A stretch of 64,000 nucleotides of DNA from [Limnothrix rosea] IAM M-220. Lineage in GTDB: Bacteria; Cyanobacteriota; Cyanobacteriia; Cyanobacteriales; MRBY01. Shown here one piece after another: positions 56,178 through 64,000 of this stretch; position 1 is the first letter of the stretch, and each line of letters starts with the position of its first letter. The notes under the pieces were generated by a model, which saw only the letters and a list, made by a program, of their open reading frames with translations, made no database searches and had not been told where the DNA came from. The stretch lies in NCBI RefSeq assembly GCF_001904615.1, contig NZ_MRBY01000016.1, positions 1 through 64,000 of the forward strand, given 5' to 3'. Made by a program: the position numbers and the translations under genes.

Positions 56178-57674
56178 ATGGTGCGTTGGAGTTTTGGGCT
56201 GAGTCAAGCTGCTGTTCTGCCTCTCATTGTTTTTGGATGGCTTGTTGGTGTCCCCCAGGGTGTGGCGGAGGAAATTCGGTTTCAGATTTTGCAGATGAAT
56301 GATGTTTACGAAATTTCAACGTTAGCTGGTGGGACTGAGGCGGGACTGGCGCGAGTGGCGACCATCCGGAAAGATTTATTGGTGGAGAATGAAAATACTT
56401 TGACGGTGATGGCGGGAGATTTTTTTAGTCCTTCGGCTCTTGGTACGGCAAAGGTAGGGGGCGATCGCCTAGCGGGTCAGCAGATGGTCGGGGTGTTGAA
56501 TGCCATGGGTCTAGATTTAGCGACCTTTGGGAATCACGAGTTTGATATTACAGAAGCACAATTTCGCGATCGCCTAGCGGAGTCACGCTTTCAATGGCTT
56601 TCGGGAAATGTGCGAGATGTGGCGGGAGAAAGGTGGAATAATGTGCCGGACTATGTGATTAGAACCATTGAAGGGGAAACAGGGGAAACTATTCGAGTCG
56701 GTTTTGTGGGTACGACGATACCGAGTAACCCGGCTTCCTATGTGTCTTATCTTGATCCGATAGAGAAAATGAAAGCGGATGTAGCGGCGATTAAAGATGA
56801 AACTGATGTGATTGTCGCTCTCACACATTTAGCTTTGGCAGAGGATCAATATCTTGCGGAAAATATTCCTGAAATTGACATTATCTTAGGGGGGCATGAG
56901 CACGAAAATATTCAGCAATGGCGCGGCAAAGATTTTACGCCGATTTTTAAAGCGGATGCTAATGCTCGCACGGTCTATATCCATAGGCTAAGCTATGACA
57001 CCGACACAGATGAGCTAATCATTAATTCCCACATTAAACCTGTCACTGAGGCGATCGCCCTTGATCCAGACACCGCAAAAGTGGTGGACTATTGGGAGCA
57101 GAGAGCATTTGAAGGATTTCGGGCAAGTGGTTTTGACCCGGGGGCGATCATTGCCAACAGTACTGTGGCCTTAGATGGTTTAGAGAGTTCAGTGCGTAAT
57201 GGTCAGACTGGACTGACAAACTTGATTGCTGATGCGGTTTTCAGTGTTGGGGAAAATGTCGATTTATCTATATTTAACAGCGGCTCGATTCGCATTGATG
57301 ATGTGTTACCGCCGGGCATTATCACGCAATATGATGTGATTCGGGTGCTGCCCTTTGGGGGCGATATTGTCACCGTCGAAATGTCTGGGGCACTCCTCGA
57401 ACGGGTTCTCAATCAAGGTTTAGCCAATCGTGGTTCTGGCGGTTTTTTACAGACAGCAGGCGTTTCCCAAGATCCTGATACTCAAAACTGGCTGATCGGC
57501 GATCGCCCCCTCGATATTTCGCAAACTTATCGCGTTGCCACTGTAGAATTTCTGATTTCGGGTAAAGAAACAGGCTTAGATTTTCTAAATACTGATAATC
57601 CAGAACTTACTTTAGTTTCAGAACAAGGCGATATTCGCTTTGCCCTAATCGATCAATTAACGAAGCTAAATTAA
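56178..57674 (+). CDS. Exported 5'-nucleotidase / metallophosphoesterase
   Basis: A 498-residue exported protein of the UshA-like family. Signal peptide is about residues 1-31 (cut near VAEE). The N-terminal metallophosphatase domain has ILQMNDVYE, MAGDFFSPSALG, FGNHEFD, LTHLALAED and GGHEHE; the C-terminal 5'-nucleotidase domain (about 300-498) has GLTNLIADAVF and IFNSGSIRID with LPFGGDIV. It releases phosphate from nucleotides in the periplasm. Confidence 0.9.
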   Translation: MVRWSFGLSQAAVLPLIVFGWLVGVPQGVAEEIRFQILQMNDVYEISTLAGGTEAGLARVATIRKDLLVENENTLTVMAGDFFSPSALGTAKVGGDRLAGQQMVGVLNAMGLDLATFGNHEFDITEAQFRDRLAESRFQWLSGNVRDVAGERWNNVPDYVIRTIEGETGETIRVGFVGTTIPSNPASYVSYLDPIEKMKADVAAIKDETDVIVALTHLALAEDQYLAENIPEIDIILGGHEHENIQQWRGKDFTPIFKADANARTVYIHRLSYDTDTDELIINSHIKPVTEAIALDPDTAKVVDYWEQRAFEGFRASGFDPGAIIANSTVALDGLESSVRNGQTGLTNLIADAVFSVGENVDLSIFNSGSIRIDDVLPPGIITQYDVIRVLPFGGDIVTVEMSGALLERVLNQGLANRGSGGFLQTAGVSQDPDTQNWLIGDRPLDISQTYRVATVEFLISGKETGLDFLNTDNPELTLVSEQGDIRFALIDQLTKLN

Positions 57675-57694
57675 TTAGCCTTAGCCGCAGAGCT

Positions 57695-58300
57695 TCACCA
57701 AATTTTTGCCATGGATAACTGAAAGTTTGGTAATTCTGGATCACCATTTACAACATCAGGATTTTCAAGGATTTGTGGTGTTTGATTGGGACGATAGATG
57801 TGCACTGTCTTGTTGCGGCGATCAATCAGCCAACCTAAAGAAACGCCATTTTCCAGATACTCTTCCATCTTGGCTTGTAGACCTTTGAGAGTGTCGCTTT
57901 TTGACCGTAGCTCCATCACAAAATCTGGACAGACTGGCGCAAAAGAGGCTTTTTCTTCTTCTGACAATGCATCCCATTTCTCCTGCTTCATCCACGACGC
58001 ATCCGGCGATCGCATTGCCCCATTCGGCAAGGTGAATCCAGCACTAGAATCAAATCCTAATCCTGTACCATCCTGCTCACTCCAAACCCATAAATAAGCA
58101 GCTAAGTTAAAGTTGCGATTGCCAATATCCGCAAGCGCCGGGGGCATGACAATCACTTCTCCTGTGGCAGTACGTTCAATACGTAGATCGCGGTTAGCAA
58201 GGCAAAAGTCATAAAACTCTTCGCGACTCATCGGTTTACTAGCAGGCAGCGAAACAGTTAGAGGCATAGTTTCGTGCTGAATTCGTAGCGTTGTCGTCAT
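57695..58300 (-). CDS. Uma2-family (DUF820) putative endonuclease
   Basis: A 201-residue PD-(D/E)xK-like protein of the Uma2 family, abundant in cyanobacteria. It has EFYDFCLANRDLRIERTATGEVIVMPP, the core GAMRSPDASWM and CPDFVMELRSKSDT (acidic and Lys catalytic residues) and GVSLGWLIDRRNKTVHIYRP. Biological role unknown. Solitary gene. Confidence 0.88.
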   Translation of the reverse strand: MTTTLRIQHETMPLTVSLPASKPMSREEFYDFCLANRDLRIERTATGEVIVMPPALADIGNRNFNLAAYLWVWSEQDGTGLGFDSSAGFTLPNGAMRSPDASWMKQEKWDALSEEEKASFAPVCPDFVMELRSKSDTLKGLQAKMEEYLENGVSLGWLIDRRNKTVHIYRPNQTPQILENPDVVNGDPELPNFQLSMAKIW

Positions 58301-58393
58301 CGTAAACCTACCCGATTGAAGACTTTCTTTTATTTTAGTGGCGATCGCCCGCTAGTCCTGCTCTACACCGATGGAGTTACCAGACCCAACCGA

Positions 58394-58645
58394 TTACTTT
58401 TCAAAGCGAACTGCATACCACTGCAAAAAACCGTCGGGAATTTCTAGCTCACAATAATCTTCAAGGAGTTTTGTAATTTGAGCGTCGGTCGATAAAGTTG
58501 CGAGTTCAGAAGGCAAAAGGTCGGGCTGTTTCGTAAATAAATCCCTAAAAAACTGTCGAATTTCGTCTGACTCCATGATCTGTTCGGGTTGGTCGTGACG
58601 GAGAACCACATAACCATCCTCTTGGTACATAATCGGATCTGGCAT
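58394..58645 (-). CDS. crr7: CRR7-like protein
   Basis: An 83-residue protein matching the chlororespiratory reduction 7 family: PIMYQEDGYVVLRHDQPEQIM, EIRQFFRDL and IPDGFLQWYAVRFEK. In chloroplasts CRR7 is required for assembly or stability of the NDH-1-like complex. The function in cyanobacteria is inferred from this. Divergent from selO. Confidence 0.85.
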   Translation of the reverse strand: MPDPIMYQEDGYVVLRHDQPEQIMESDEIRQFFRDLFTKQPDLLPSELATLSTDAQITKLLEDYCELEIPDGFLQWYAVRFEK

Positions 58646-58694
58646 AATACTCCTTAATCTTTTGTGCGAATTTGACTCTTCAAATTTTAAGTGA

Positions 58695-60125
58695 ATGCCT
58701 CCCCTTAGTGAGCTAACTCAAAATCCGCTGGCCTGTCTCCCCTACGAAAATGCTTTTGCCAGTCTTGGTGATGAGTATTCTGATGTGGTGGAGGGGGCAA
58801 GTTTTCCGCGCTACGATTTACGGTTTCGCAATGATCAGGTTTTGGAACAGTTAGGGCTTGAGGTAAATCAAGTTGAAGATCAAGATTTTATTGAGGTATT
58901 TGGTCAATTTCGAGTGCCCCATGCTTTGCGGGCGATGCGCTACCACGGCTATCAATTTGGCGAATACAATCCGGATTTAGGGGATGGTCGCGGTTTCCTC
59001 CTCGGTCAGGTGCGATCGCCGGACGGACTTCTTTATGATTTCGGCACGAAAGGTTCGGGTCGGACTCCCTATTCTCGTAATGCCGACGGCAGATTAACCC
59101 TAAAAGGCGGTGTGCGGGAAGTTTTGGCGGCGGAAGCTTTACATCAGTTGGGCGTAAATACGTCTCGCTGTGTGAGCTTAATTGAAACGGGAGAATCTTT
59201 GTGGCGGGGTGATGAACCTTCCCCGACGCGCTCTTCGGTAATGGTGCGGTTCCAGCGATCGCACATTCGCTTTGGCACATTTGAGCGGCTCTATTTTTTG
59301 CAAAAGCCAGAGCTGATTGAGAAACTTTTAGACCACGTTATTGAATATTACTATCCGGAATATTTTGGGGATGCTGATGCCAAGGCATTATTTTACGCAG
59401 ACTTGGTGAAACGGGTGGCACGGCTGGCAGCGCAGTGGATGGCGGCTGGTTTTTGCCATGCGGTGCTGAATACCGACAATATGGCGATTACGGGGGAAAG
59501 TTTTGATTATGGTCCTTACGCTTTTATTCCCACCTATGACCGCAAGTTTACGGCGGCCTATTTTGATTACAGCGGTCGTTATAGCTATGCCAACCAGCCC
59601 ACGATTTGTCGTATAAATCTCGAAGTGTTGCAGCGTCCCCTCGCGATGGTGATGGATAAGCAAGATTTGGCAGCAGGTCTTGCCGCTTATGACAAGGAAT
59701 ATGAATATGCCTATCGTGAACTGATGCTGAAAAAATTAGGCTTTGAATCTCTCCCGGCAGAACAGGGTCAAGAACTTTTAGATGTCACGATTAAGCTTCT
59801 CGCAGAAACCCAAACGGCTTACCACGACTTTTTCTATCAGCTAGCGGCGCAGTTTAACCATGCATGGCGATCGCACCCCGAAACGATTTTGGAAAATAGT
59901 GATTTATCCTCAGCAGTTCTAGAGAAATGGCGCAAGCTTTATCAAGGGGCTTTGCAAACGATTTCTGCAAGTGATTTTGAGACGGTGGGCGATCGCCTCA
60001 CCCAGACCAACCCAAAGACAGCATTATTACGCCCGGTGATTGAAGCGATTTGGGAACCGATTGTGGCAGAAGATAATTGGCAACCTTTTAACGACTTGGT
60101 TAAAACCATTCAACAACGCGGTTAA
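58695..60125 (+). CDS. selO: SelO family pseudokinase AMPylator
   Basis: A 476-residue protein of the SelO/YdiU/UPF0061 family, which has a flipped kinase fold and transfers AMP from ATP to protein hydroxyls. It has [60 protein letters not shown] and [23 protein letters not shown] (metal-binding Asn-Asp). No selenocysteine. Complete. Confidence 0.92.
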   Translation: MPPLSELTQNPLACLPYENAFASLGDEYSDVVEGASFPRYDLRFRNDQVLEQLGLEVNQVEDQDFIEVFGQFRVPHALRAMRYHGYQFGEYNPDLGDGRGFLLGQVRSPDGLLYDFGTKGSGRTPYSRNADGRLTLKGGVREVLAAEALHQLGVNTSRCVSLIETGESLWRGDEPSPTRSSVMVRFQRSHIRFGTFERLYFLQKPELIEKLLDHVIEYYYPEYFGDADAKALFYADLVKRVARLAAQWMAAGFCHAVLNTDNMAITGESFDYGPYAFIPTYDRKFTAAYFDYSGRYSYANQPTICRINLEVLQRPLAMVMDKQDLAAGLAAYDKEYEYAYRELMLKKLGFESLPAEQGQELLDVTIKLLAETQTAYHDFFYQLAAQFNHAWRSHPETILENSDLSSAVLEKWRKLYQGALQTISASDFETVGDRLTQTNPKTALLRPVIEAIWEPIVAEDNWQPFNDLVKTIQQRG

Positions 60126-60214
60126 ATCCGAAAATCAAGTATTTTGGTTGGGCATTTTTACTCAAAAACTCGGTACAGTATCAAATAATTTCGTGATTAG
60201 ATTGGAGCAAAACA

Positions 60215-60397
60215 ATGGAATGGACTGACGACGCGAAGACTTTATTTAAGAAAATCCCTTTTTTCGTAAGACCTTTCGCCAAAAAGAAGATCGAAAAACT
60301 GGCGCAGGAGATGGGAGCCACGGTGATAGACGAAGAGATTTATGTACAAGCCAAGGCGAAATTTAACGACCCGAAAAAGTCTGGCGAGCTGAAATAA
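60215..60397 (+). CDS. PCP-reductase-domain small protein
   Basis: A 60-residue protein consisting of a domain like the C-terminus of protochlorophyllide reductase subunit ChlB: MEWTDDAKTLFKKIPFFVRPFAKKKIEKLA and a short KFNDPKKSGEL tail. In ChlB this region is a small helical domain; alone, its job is unknown. The ATG at 60215 follows a weak site, AAACA. Confidence 0.8.
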   Translation: MEWTDDAKTLFKKIPFFVRPFAKKKIEKLAQEMGATVIDEEIYVQAKAKFNDPKKSGELK

Positions 60398-60470
60398 GCA
60401 AACTCGTATAATTTTTTCAGCTAAACTCGAAAATTTCTTACGGAACTCTCAGGAAAGGCTTAGGGGAGTA

Positions 60471-61067
60471 ATGGTTTTGGTTTCCATAATGAAATTGTTG
60501 AAGTTCATTTCTCCTCACACCATGCAAATTTCTGCTCTTAAATCTCTTTCCCTCGCTGCTGTTTTAAGTTTGGGGGCGATCGCCGGATTTTCCCACCAAG
60601 TAGACAGCAAACCCGCGCCTACCCACGAAATCGTTGCCGCTAAAGCCGACAAAGTCGTCCGTGCCAACAAGCTCAATAGCAATAACACCACATTTATCAA
60701 CAAACAATCTAACGGTGTCGCCATTAAAGGCACAGATCCTGTTGCTTACTTCACTCAGGGTAAACCCGTAAGAGGCAGTGCAAGCTTCACCCACCGTTGG
60801 AACGGCGCAACTTGGCATTTCTCCAGCGCCGCTAACCGTAATCTTTTTGCTTCTAACCCCACAAAATACGCACCTCAGTATGGTGGCTACTGCGCATGGG
60901 CTATTAGTGAAGGCTACACCGCTGATATCAATCCTAACGCTTGGAAAATTGTCGACGGCAAACTCTATTTAAATGTCAGCCAAGGTATTCAACGCCGCTG
61001 GGAACGCGATATCCCCGGTCATATTTCTAAGGCAAATCTCAACTGGCCTCGCATTTCTGGTCGTTAA
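60471..61067 (+). CDS. Exported YHS-domain protein
   Basis: A 198-residue exported protein: signal-type hydrophobic stretch (MQISALKSLSLAAVLSLG, cut near GFS) then the YHS domain (about 80-185) with AIKGTDPVAYFTQG, WNGATWHFSSAANRNLF, PQYGGYCAWAISEGYTADINP and VDGKLYLNVS. YHS domains are small cysteine/tyrosine-rich modules often associated with metal handling. It has the same layout as the next gene and may be a tandem duplicate. Starts at 60489 or 60522 are alternatives. Confidence 0.82.
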   Translation: MVLVSIMKLLKFISPHTMQISALKSLSLAAVLSLGAIAGFSHQVDSKPAPTHEIVAAKADKVVRANKLNSNNTTFINKQSNGVAIKGTDPVAYFTQGKPVRGSASFTHRWNGATWHFSSAANRNLFASNPTKYAPQYGGYCAWAISEGYTADINPNAWKIVDGKLYLNVSQGIQRRWERDIPGHISKANLNWPRISGR

Positions 61068-61147
61068 TGATTGCCACCAACTACTAGGCAAATTGATTTT
61101 GTTTCAATGTCATTTCCTTTAGATATATCCTTTTTTTTGCTGCTGCT

Positions 61148-61729
61148 ATGAAAATCTCTCCGAAAAAAACAGTGGTTCTCGGCGTTCTTTTAACCATGGG
61201 AATCTTGGGCGGTTGCACCACTGCCACCCAAAATGAAGTCAGCACAACCTCTGAAACGACGACTTCTGAAACAACGACTCCTGAAACAACCAGCGCTACG
61301 ACAACAGCAGACGAAACGACAACCGAGTCAAGCACAGACGCTGTTGCCAGCTTTATTAACAAACAAAATGATGTAGCCATCAAAGGCACTGATCCGGTGG
61401 CTTACTTTACGGAAAGTCAGGTGGTTGAAGGGTCGGAAGAGTTTGCCTACGAGTGGAATGGTGCGACATGGCATTTCGCTAGCGCTGAAAATAGGGATCT
61501 CTTTAGTGCCAATCCAGAGGAATATGCGCCGCAATATGGTGGTTACTGTGCCTGGGCAGCGGCTCAAGGCTATGTGGCAGATATTGATCCGACGGCTTGG
61601 AGTATTGTCGATGGTCGTCTCTATCTAAACTTTGATGCGGGAGTGCAGAGACGTTGGGAAAAGGATATTCCCGGTTTTATCGCTGATGCGGATGAGAAGT
61701 GGCCGGATATCGTTGCAGAAAATTCCTAA
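61148..61729 (+). CDS. YHS-domain lipoprotein
   Basis: A 193-residue lipoprotein. Signal peptide with lipobox LGGC (Cys23), then a Ser/Thr-rich linker with repeated ETTTSETTTPE units (about 28-65), and a YHS domain very similar to that of the upstream gene (IKGTDPVAYFTES, WNGATWHFASAENRDLF, YGGYCAWAAAQGY, VDGRLYLNF, RRWEKDIPGFI). The upstream gene is 80 bp away on the same strand; tandem duplication with a switched anchor is likely. Terminator at 61800-61843. Confidence 0.85.
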   Translation: MKISPKKTVVLGVLLTMGILGGCTTATQNEVSTTSETTTSETTTPETTSATTTADETTTESSTDAVASFINKQNDVAIKGTDPVAYFTESQVVEGSEEFAYEWNGATWHFASAENRDLFSANPEEYAPQYGGYCAWAAAQGYVADIDPTAWSIVDGRLYLNFDAGVQRRWEKDIPGFIADADEKWPDIVAENS

Positions 61730-61799
61730 GTTTTTGCCTCTACTGGCTAAATAAAAAATTAGCTTAGGGATTTATGCAAGTGTTCATTGTTGTTGCTTT

Positions 61800-61843
61800 A
61801 CCTCTACACCAACTTTTATCGGTTGTTGTAGGGGTCTTTTTTT
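61800..61843 (+). terminator. YHS gene-pair terminator
   Basis: ACCTCTACACCAAC pairs almost fully with GTTGTTGTAGGGGT (one mismatch, one G-U) and is followed by eight T. It lies about 70 nt after the second YHS gene and is a strong plus-strand terminator. Confidence 0.85.
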
Positions 61844-61873
61844 GTAGAGAAGCAGGCGATCGCCGCTGCAGGC

Positions 61874-63448
61874 TTAGATATTTAAATCAGAATTATTGAT
61901 CGATGAGGATTCATCGCGATTTGAATTAAAGGAAAATGCTAAGGTTTCGCCTTGTTCGCTACCGAGTCGAATGTAACTATTGGACGGCAAAAAAATCTCT
62001 TCTTGGTGAATGGTTTGCCAGTCTTGATTCGGCAGACCAACTAATGTACCAAAACGGGAGCGATCGCGGAGAAAAAAGCCTTCATCGCGTTGGATAATCT
62101 CGGCATGTTCTTTACTGACCCAAGGTTCTTCAATGGTGACATCATTCTCTGAGCGACGACCAATACGAATTAATTTACTGCTAAATTTCCATTCCCGATC
62201 AGGATTATCGCAAGAACTCAGGGTGAATTTTTGGGTGGCAATGGGTTTGGGTAAACGTGTGGGTAACTCGGTAATAGAGGACAATTTTGAGAGGATTTGC
62301 CCGTTAAATTCTGGGTGCATGTAGAGAATGGGCAATGTCCAAGCAGGAGAATTGAACTTAAATTGCGTCAATAGGGCTTGGCGGGCGATCGCCACGGATT
62401 CGTCTATGGGTTTGTGGTCACAGAGAGCTTGACTGAGGCTGGTGATCAAGGCCATTGCCTCATCGTCGCTAATGGGGTCGCGCATCGCTAAAACCGACGG
62501 TAATCCATGGTGAATTAATACTTCAGTTAGGCTACTGGCGGCGATCGCCCGATGATTTTGCTGGAAACATTTTGCCCCCCAACAAGAGTTAAATACAGCC
62601 AAGCGAATCCCGCTGCGAGTCAAGATTTGGGCGAGTTCTTTGCCGTTGAGAGCTTCAGTTTCACTCAGGAAAATTTTGCCGCCATCCGCTGCCGGTTCAC
62701 CGTGACCACTATAAAAAAAGAGCTGATAATTTCTTTTCGTGAGAGCGTCAGCCAGTTCCGTTGAGGTGGGTTGAATGAGGATGTCGCCCTGCACTTTCCC
62801 AAAACTTTTCTTCTGCCAAATAGCCTGTAACCGCTTCGCTTCATTTTCTAAATCTAGACTTGTATTCCCATTTTCCGGCGTACCCAAAACCAACAAAATA
62901 TTTAGCGATCGCCCAGTGGTTTGCAGTTGCAAAGGAGAAACATCACCGATTGTGCGACTGAAAAAAATCTGCGGATTGAGAGACACAGCTTGCTTCCCCA
63001 TTTCTGGCTGCATAATCTCCCAAGGCAACGGCAACAAATTCGGATCGCGCATGTCTAATCGCAACCGTAACGACGATTTTTGCCCTAACGCTATGCCCTC
63101 AGCTCGCGCAAAACTTTCGGCGATCGCCTTTTGAAACAGCCATTGCCACATCTGCACACCGAGCCCCTGCATCAAGCGCGCACTCATAGACATTTCTGAC
63201 CCAGGCAATAACGCCACCGGTTTGATTGCCCTTGTAATGGGATAATGGGGCGTTTGGTGGGGCGTAAAAATCTCCTGCCACGCCAGCCAGACGCTACTCA
63301 ACTCTTCATCCCACAGCACATCTTCCTTCTCAACACCCCGCACAAAAGGCGTTGCCGCTGCCCAAATCACAAAATGATGCTCTTCCGGCGAATTATTGAG
63401 GCGATCGCACACCACTTGTAAAGAAGGAAGTTCAGCAGCTTTAGTCAT
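61874..63448 (-). CDS. CHAT-FHA protein
   Basis: A 524-residue protein. N-terminal helical region, then a CHAT (caspase-like) peptidase domain (about 150-370) with His in YSGHGEPAADGG near 247 and Cys in FNSCWGAKC near 290; then an FHA phosphothreonine-binding domain (about 400-515) with IRIGRRSENDV, VSKEHAEI and DRSRFGT. CHAT proteases act in bacterial death or immunity pathways; an FHA tail suggests control by a Ser/Thr kinase. No kinase or pore protein is adjacent. A TTG 15 nt upstream is in frame; the ATG at 63448 (MTKAAELPSL) is preferred. Confidence 0.85.
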   Translation of the reverse strand: MTKAAELPSLQVVCDRLNNSPEEHHFVIWAAATPFVRGVEKEDVLWDEELSSVWLAWQEIFTPHQTPHYPITRAIKPVALLPGSEMSMSARLMQGLGVQMWQWLFQKAIAESFARAEGIALGQKSSLRLRLDMRDPNLLPLPWEIMQPEMGKQAVSLNPQIFFSRTIGDVSPLQLQTTGRSLNILLVLGTPENGNTSLDLENEAKRLQAIWQKKSFGKVQGDILIQPTSTELADALTKRNYQLFFYSGHGEPAADGGKIFLSETEALNGKELAQILTRSGIRLAVFNSCWGAKCFQQNHRAIAASSLTEVLIHHGLPSVLAMRDPISDDEAMALITSLSQALCDHKPIDESVAIARQALLTQFKFNSPAWTLPILYMHPEFNGQILSKLSSITELPTRLPKPIATQKFTLSSCDNPDREWKFSSKLIRIGRRSENDVTIEEPWVSKEHAEIIQRDEGFFLRDRSRFGTLVGLPNQDWQTIHQEEIFLPSNSYIRLGSEQGETLAFSFNSNRDESSSINNSDLNI

Positions 63449-63626
63449 CGACAATTTGAGCAAGTAAGTATTTCTAGTTTATGTCGTTTTAGAGGACTAC
63501 TTCCCCCCGTGGTGTACATCGGATAGTCCCATGACCTAGATAACCGCCCAAAAAAACATCAATCCTGACCAAACACTCGACAAAAATCACCCCGAAGGAG
63601 GTTCGGGAATTCCTACAAGACAACAA

Positions 63627-63653
63627 TTAGCAGTCGCCCCCTTTGAGTGCTAA
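63627..63653. promoter_or_regulatory. CIRCE operator (HrcA site)
   Basis: TTAGCAGTC-N9-GAGTGCTAA. The CIRCE consensus is TTAGCACTC-N9-GAGTGCTAA, so there is one mismatch (G for C at base 7). It lies 39 bp before groEL2 and is the binding site of the heat-shock repressor HrcA. Confidence 0.9.
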
Positions 63654-63692
63654 ATTTGCTAGTGAAGTTAACTCCTATAACTCAGAAATTTT

Positions 63693-64000
63693 ATGTCTAA
63701 GATTGTCTCTTTTAAGGACGAATCCAGACGGTCTCTCGAAGCGGGTATTAATGCGCTCGCTGATGCCGTCAAAATTACATTAGGTCCTAAGGGTCGTAAC
63801 GTATTACTGGAGAAGTCTTACGGCGCTCCCCAAATTGTTAATGACGGTATTACTGTCGCGAAGGAAATCGAGCTTTCAGATCCCCTCAAAAATACTGGTG
63901 CTCGTCTCATCCGTGAAGTCGCGGCAAAGACAAATGACAGTGCGGGTGATGGTACAACGACTGCGACTGTAATGGCTCAGGCTTTGATCCATGAAGGTCT
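63693..64000 (+). CDS. groEL2: Chaperonin GroEL2, 5' part
   Basis: The first 102 codons of a Cpn60, cut by the window end. It begins [19 protein letters not shown] and has [13 protein letters not shown] and [14 protein letters not shown], then [16 protein letters not shown]. The N-terminus matches the GroEL2 type (no groES just upstream), not GroEL1. The CIRCE element 39 bp upstream indicates HrcA control. No stop codon is seen in the window. Confidence 0.95.
   Translation, partial: MSKIVSFKDESRRSLEAGINALADAVKITLGPKGRNVLLEKSYGAPQIVNDGITVAKEIELSDPLKNTGARLIREVAAKTNDSAGDGTTTATVMAQALIHEG

Noticed and set aside
1..64000. CRISPR array, insertion sequence, prophage or integrase
   Set aside because: No regularly spaced repeats, transposase, integrase or phage structural genes were seen in any frame.

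Overview
The window is cyanobacterial chromosome. Evidence: psbB (CP47), psb27, pgr5, a high-light-inducible protein, crr7, ftrC, ycf23, a GUN4-like protein and a PCP-reductase-domain protein, with the palindrome GCGATCGC (HIP1) scattered through most genes. GC is moderate. Gene content fits a unicellular or simple filamentous marine/euryhaline lineage near Picosynechococcus or Leptolyngbya PCC 7376, but that placement is inference. I see no rRNA, CRISPR array, intact insertion sequence or integrase.

Layout. 0-4.6 kb: a b561-type cytochrome, the Mn exporter gene mnx under a yybP-ykoY-type manganese riboswitch, and asnS. asnS is followed by an AT-rich two-gene DUF488 module bounded by an exact 101-bp duplication of the asnS 3' end. 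4.6-10 kb: a four-GAF histidine kinase with a nearly identical internal duplication, then a DUF4157 (HExxH) protein. 10-16.5 kb: an amino-acid-type periplasmic binding lipoprotein, a carotenoid oxygenase, psbB and a secreted GUN4-like protein. 16.6-23 kb: the DUF3285-ybeY-dgkA-trpG cluster, a CSP41-like epimerase, an esterase, an LpxB-related protein, and DUF309 with ftrC. 23-31 kb: a DUF1816 gene beside a 32-bp perfect palindrome, lexA with its own LexA box, a folate-type transporter, transaldolase, psb27, panD, hisH and aroQ. 31-40 kb: a 45-codon gene, cinA, tRNA-Thr, a NarL-type regulator, ycf23, hisF, an orphan deaminase-toxin/SUKH pair, rph, tRNA-Lys, clpS, a DUF2103 gene and a lipid kinase. 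40-53 kb: a UvrD-type helicase, rlpA, an ABC ATPase, clpP-clpX, glgA, menD and an ABC-2 permease. 53-64 kb: an HTH/GrpE-like fusion, a degenerate receiver, a gene-free kilobase with two extra minus-strand terminators, the hli-pgr5 pair, a 5'-nucleotidase, Uma2, crr7, selO, two YHS-domain genes, a CHAT-FHA protein and the start of groEL2 behind a CIRCE operator.

Most of the window is housekeeping and photosynthesis. Visible control circuits are manganese to mnx, LexA to lexA, HrcA to groEL2, and probably RpaB to hli-pgr5. The strongest candidates for something new are the DUF488 module duplicated into the asnS 3' end, the stand-alone deaminase/SUKH pair, the orphan DUF4157 protein and the minus-strand terminators in the empty region at 54.4-55.4 kb.
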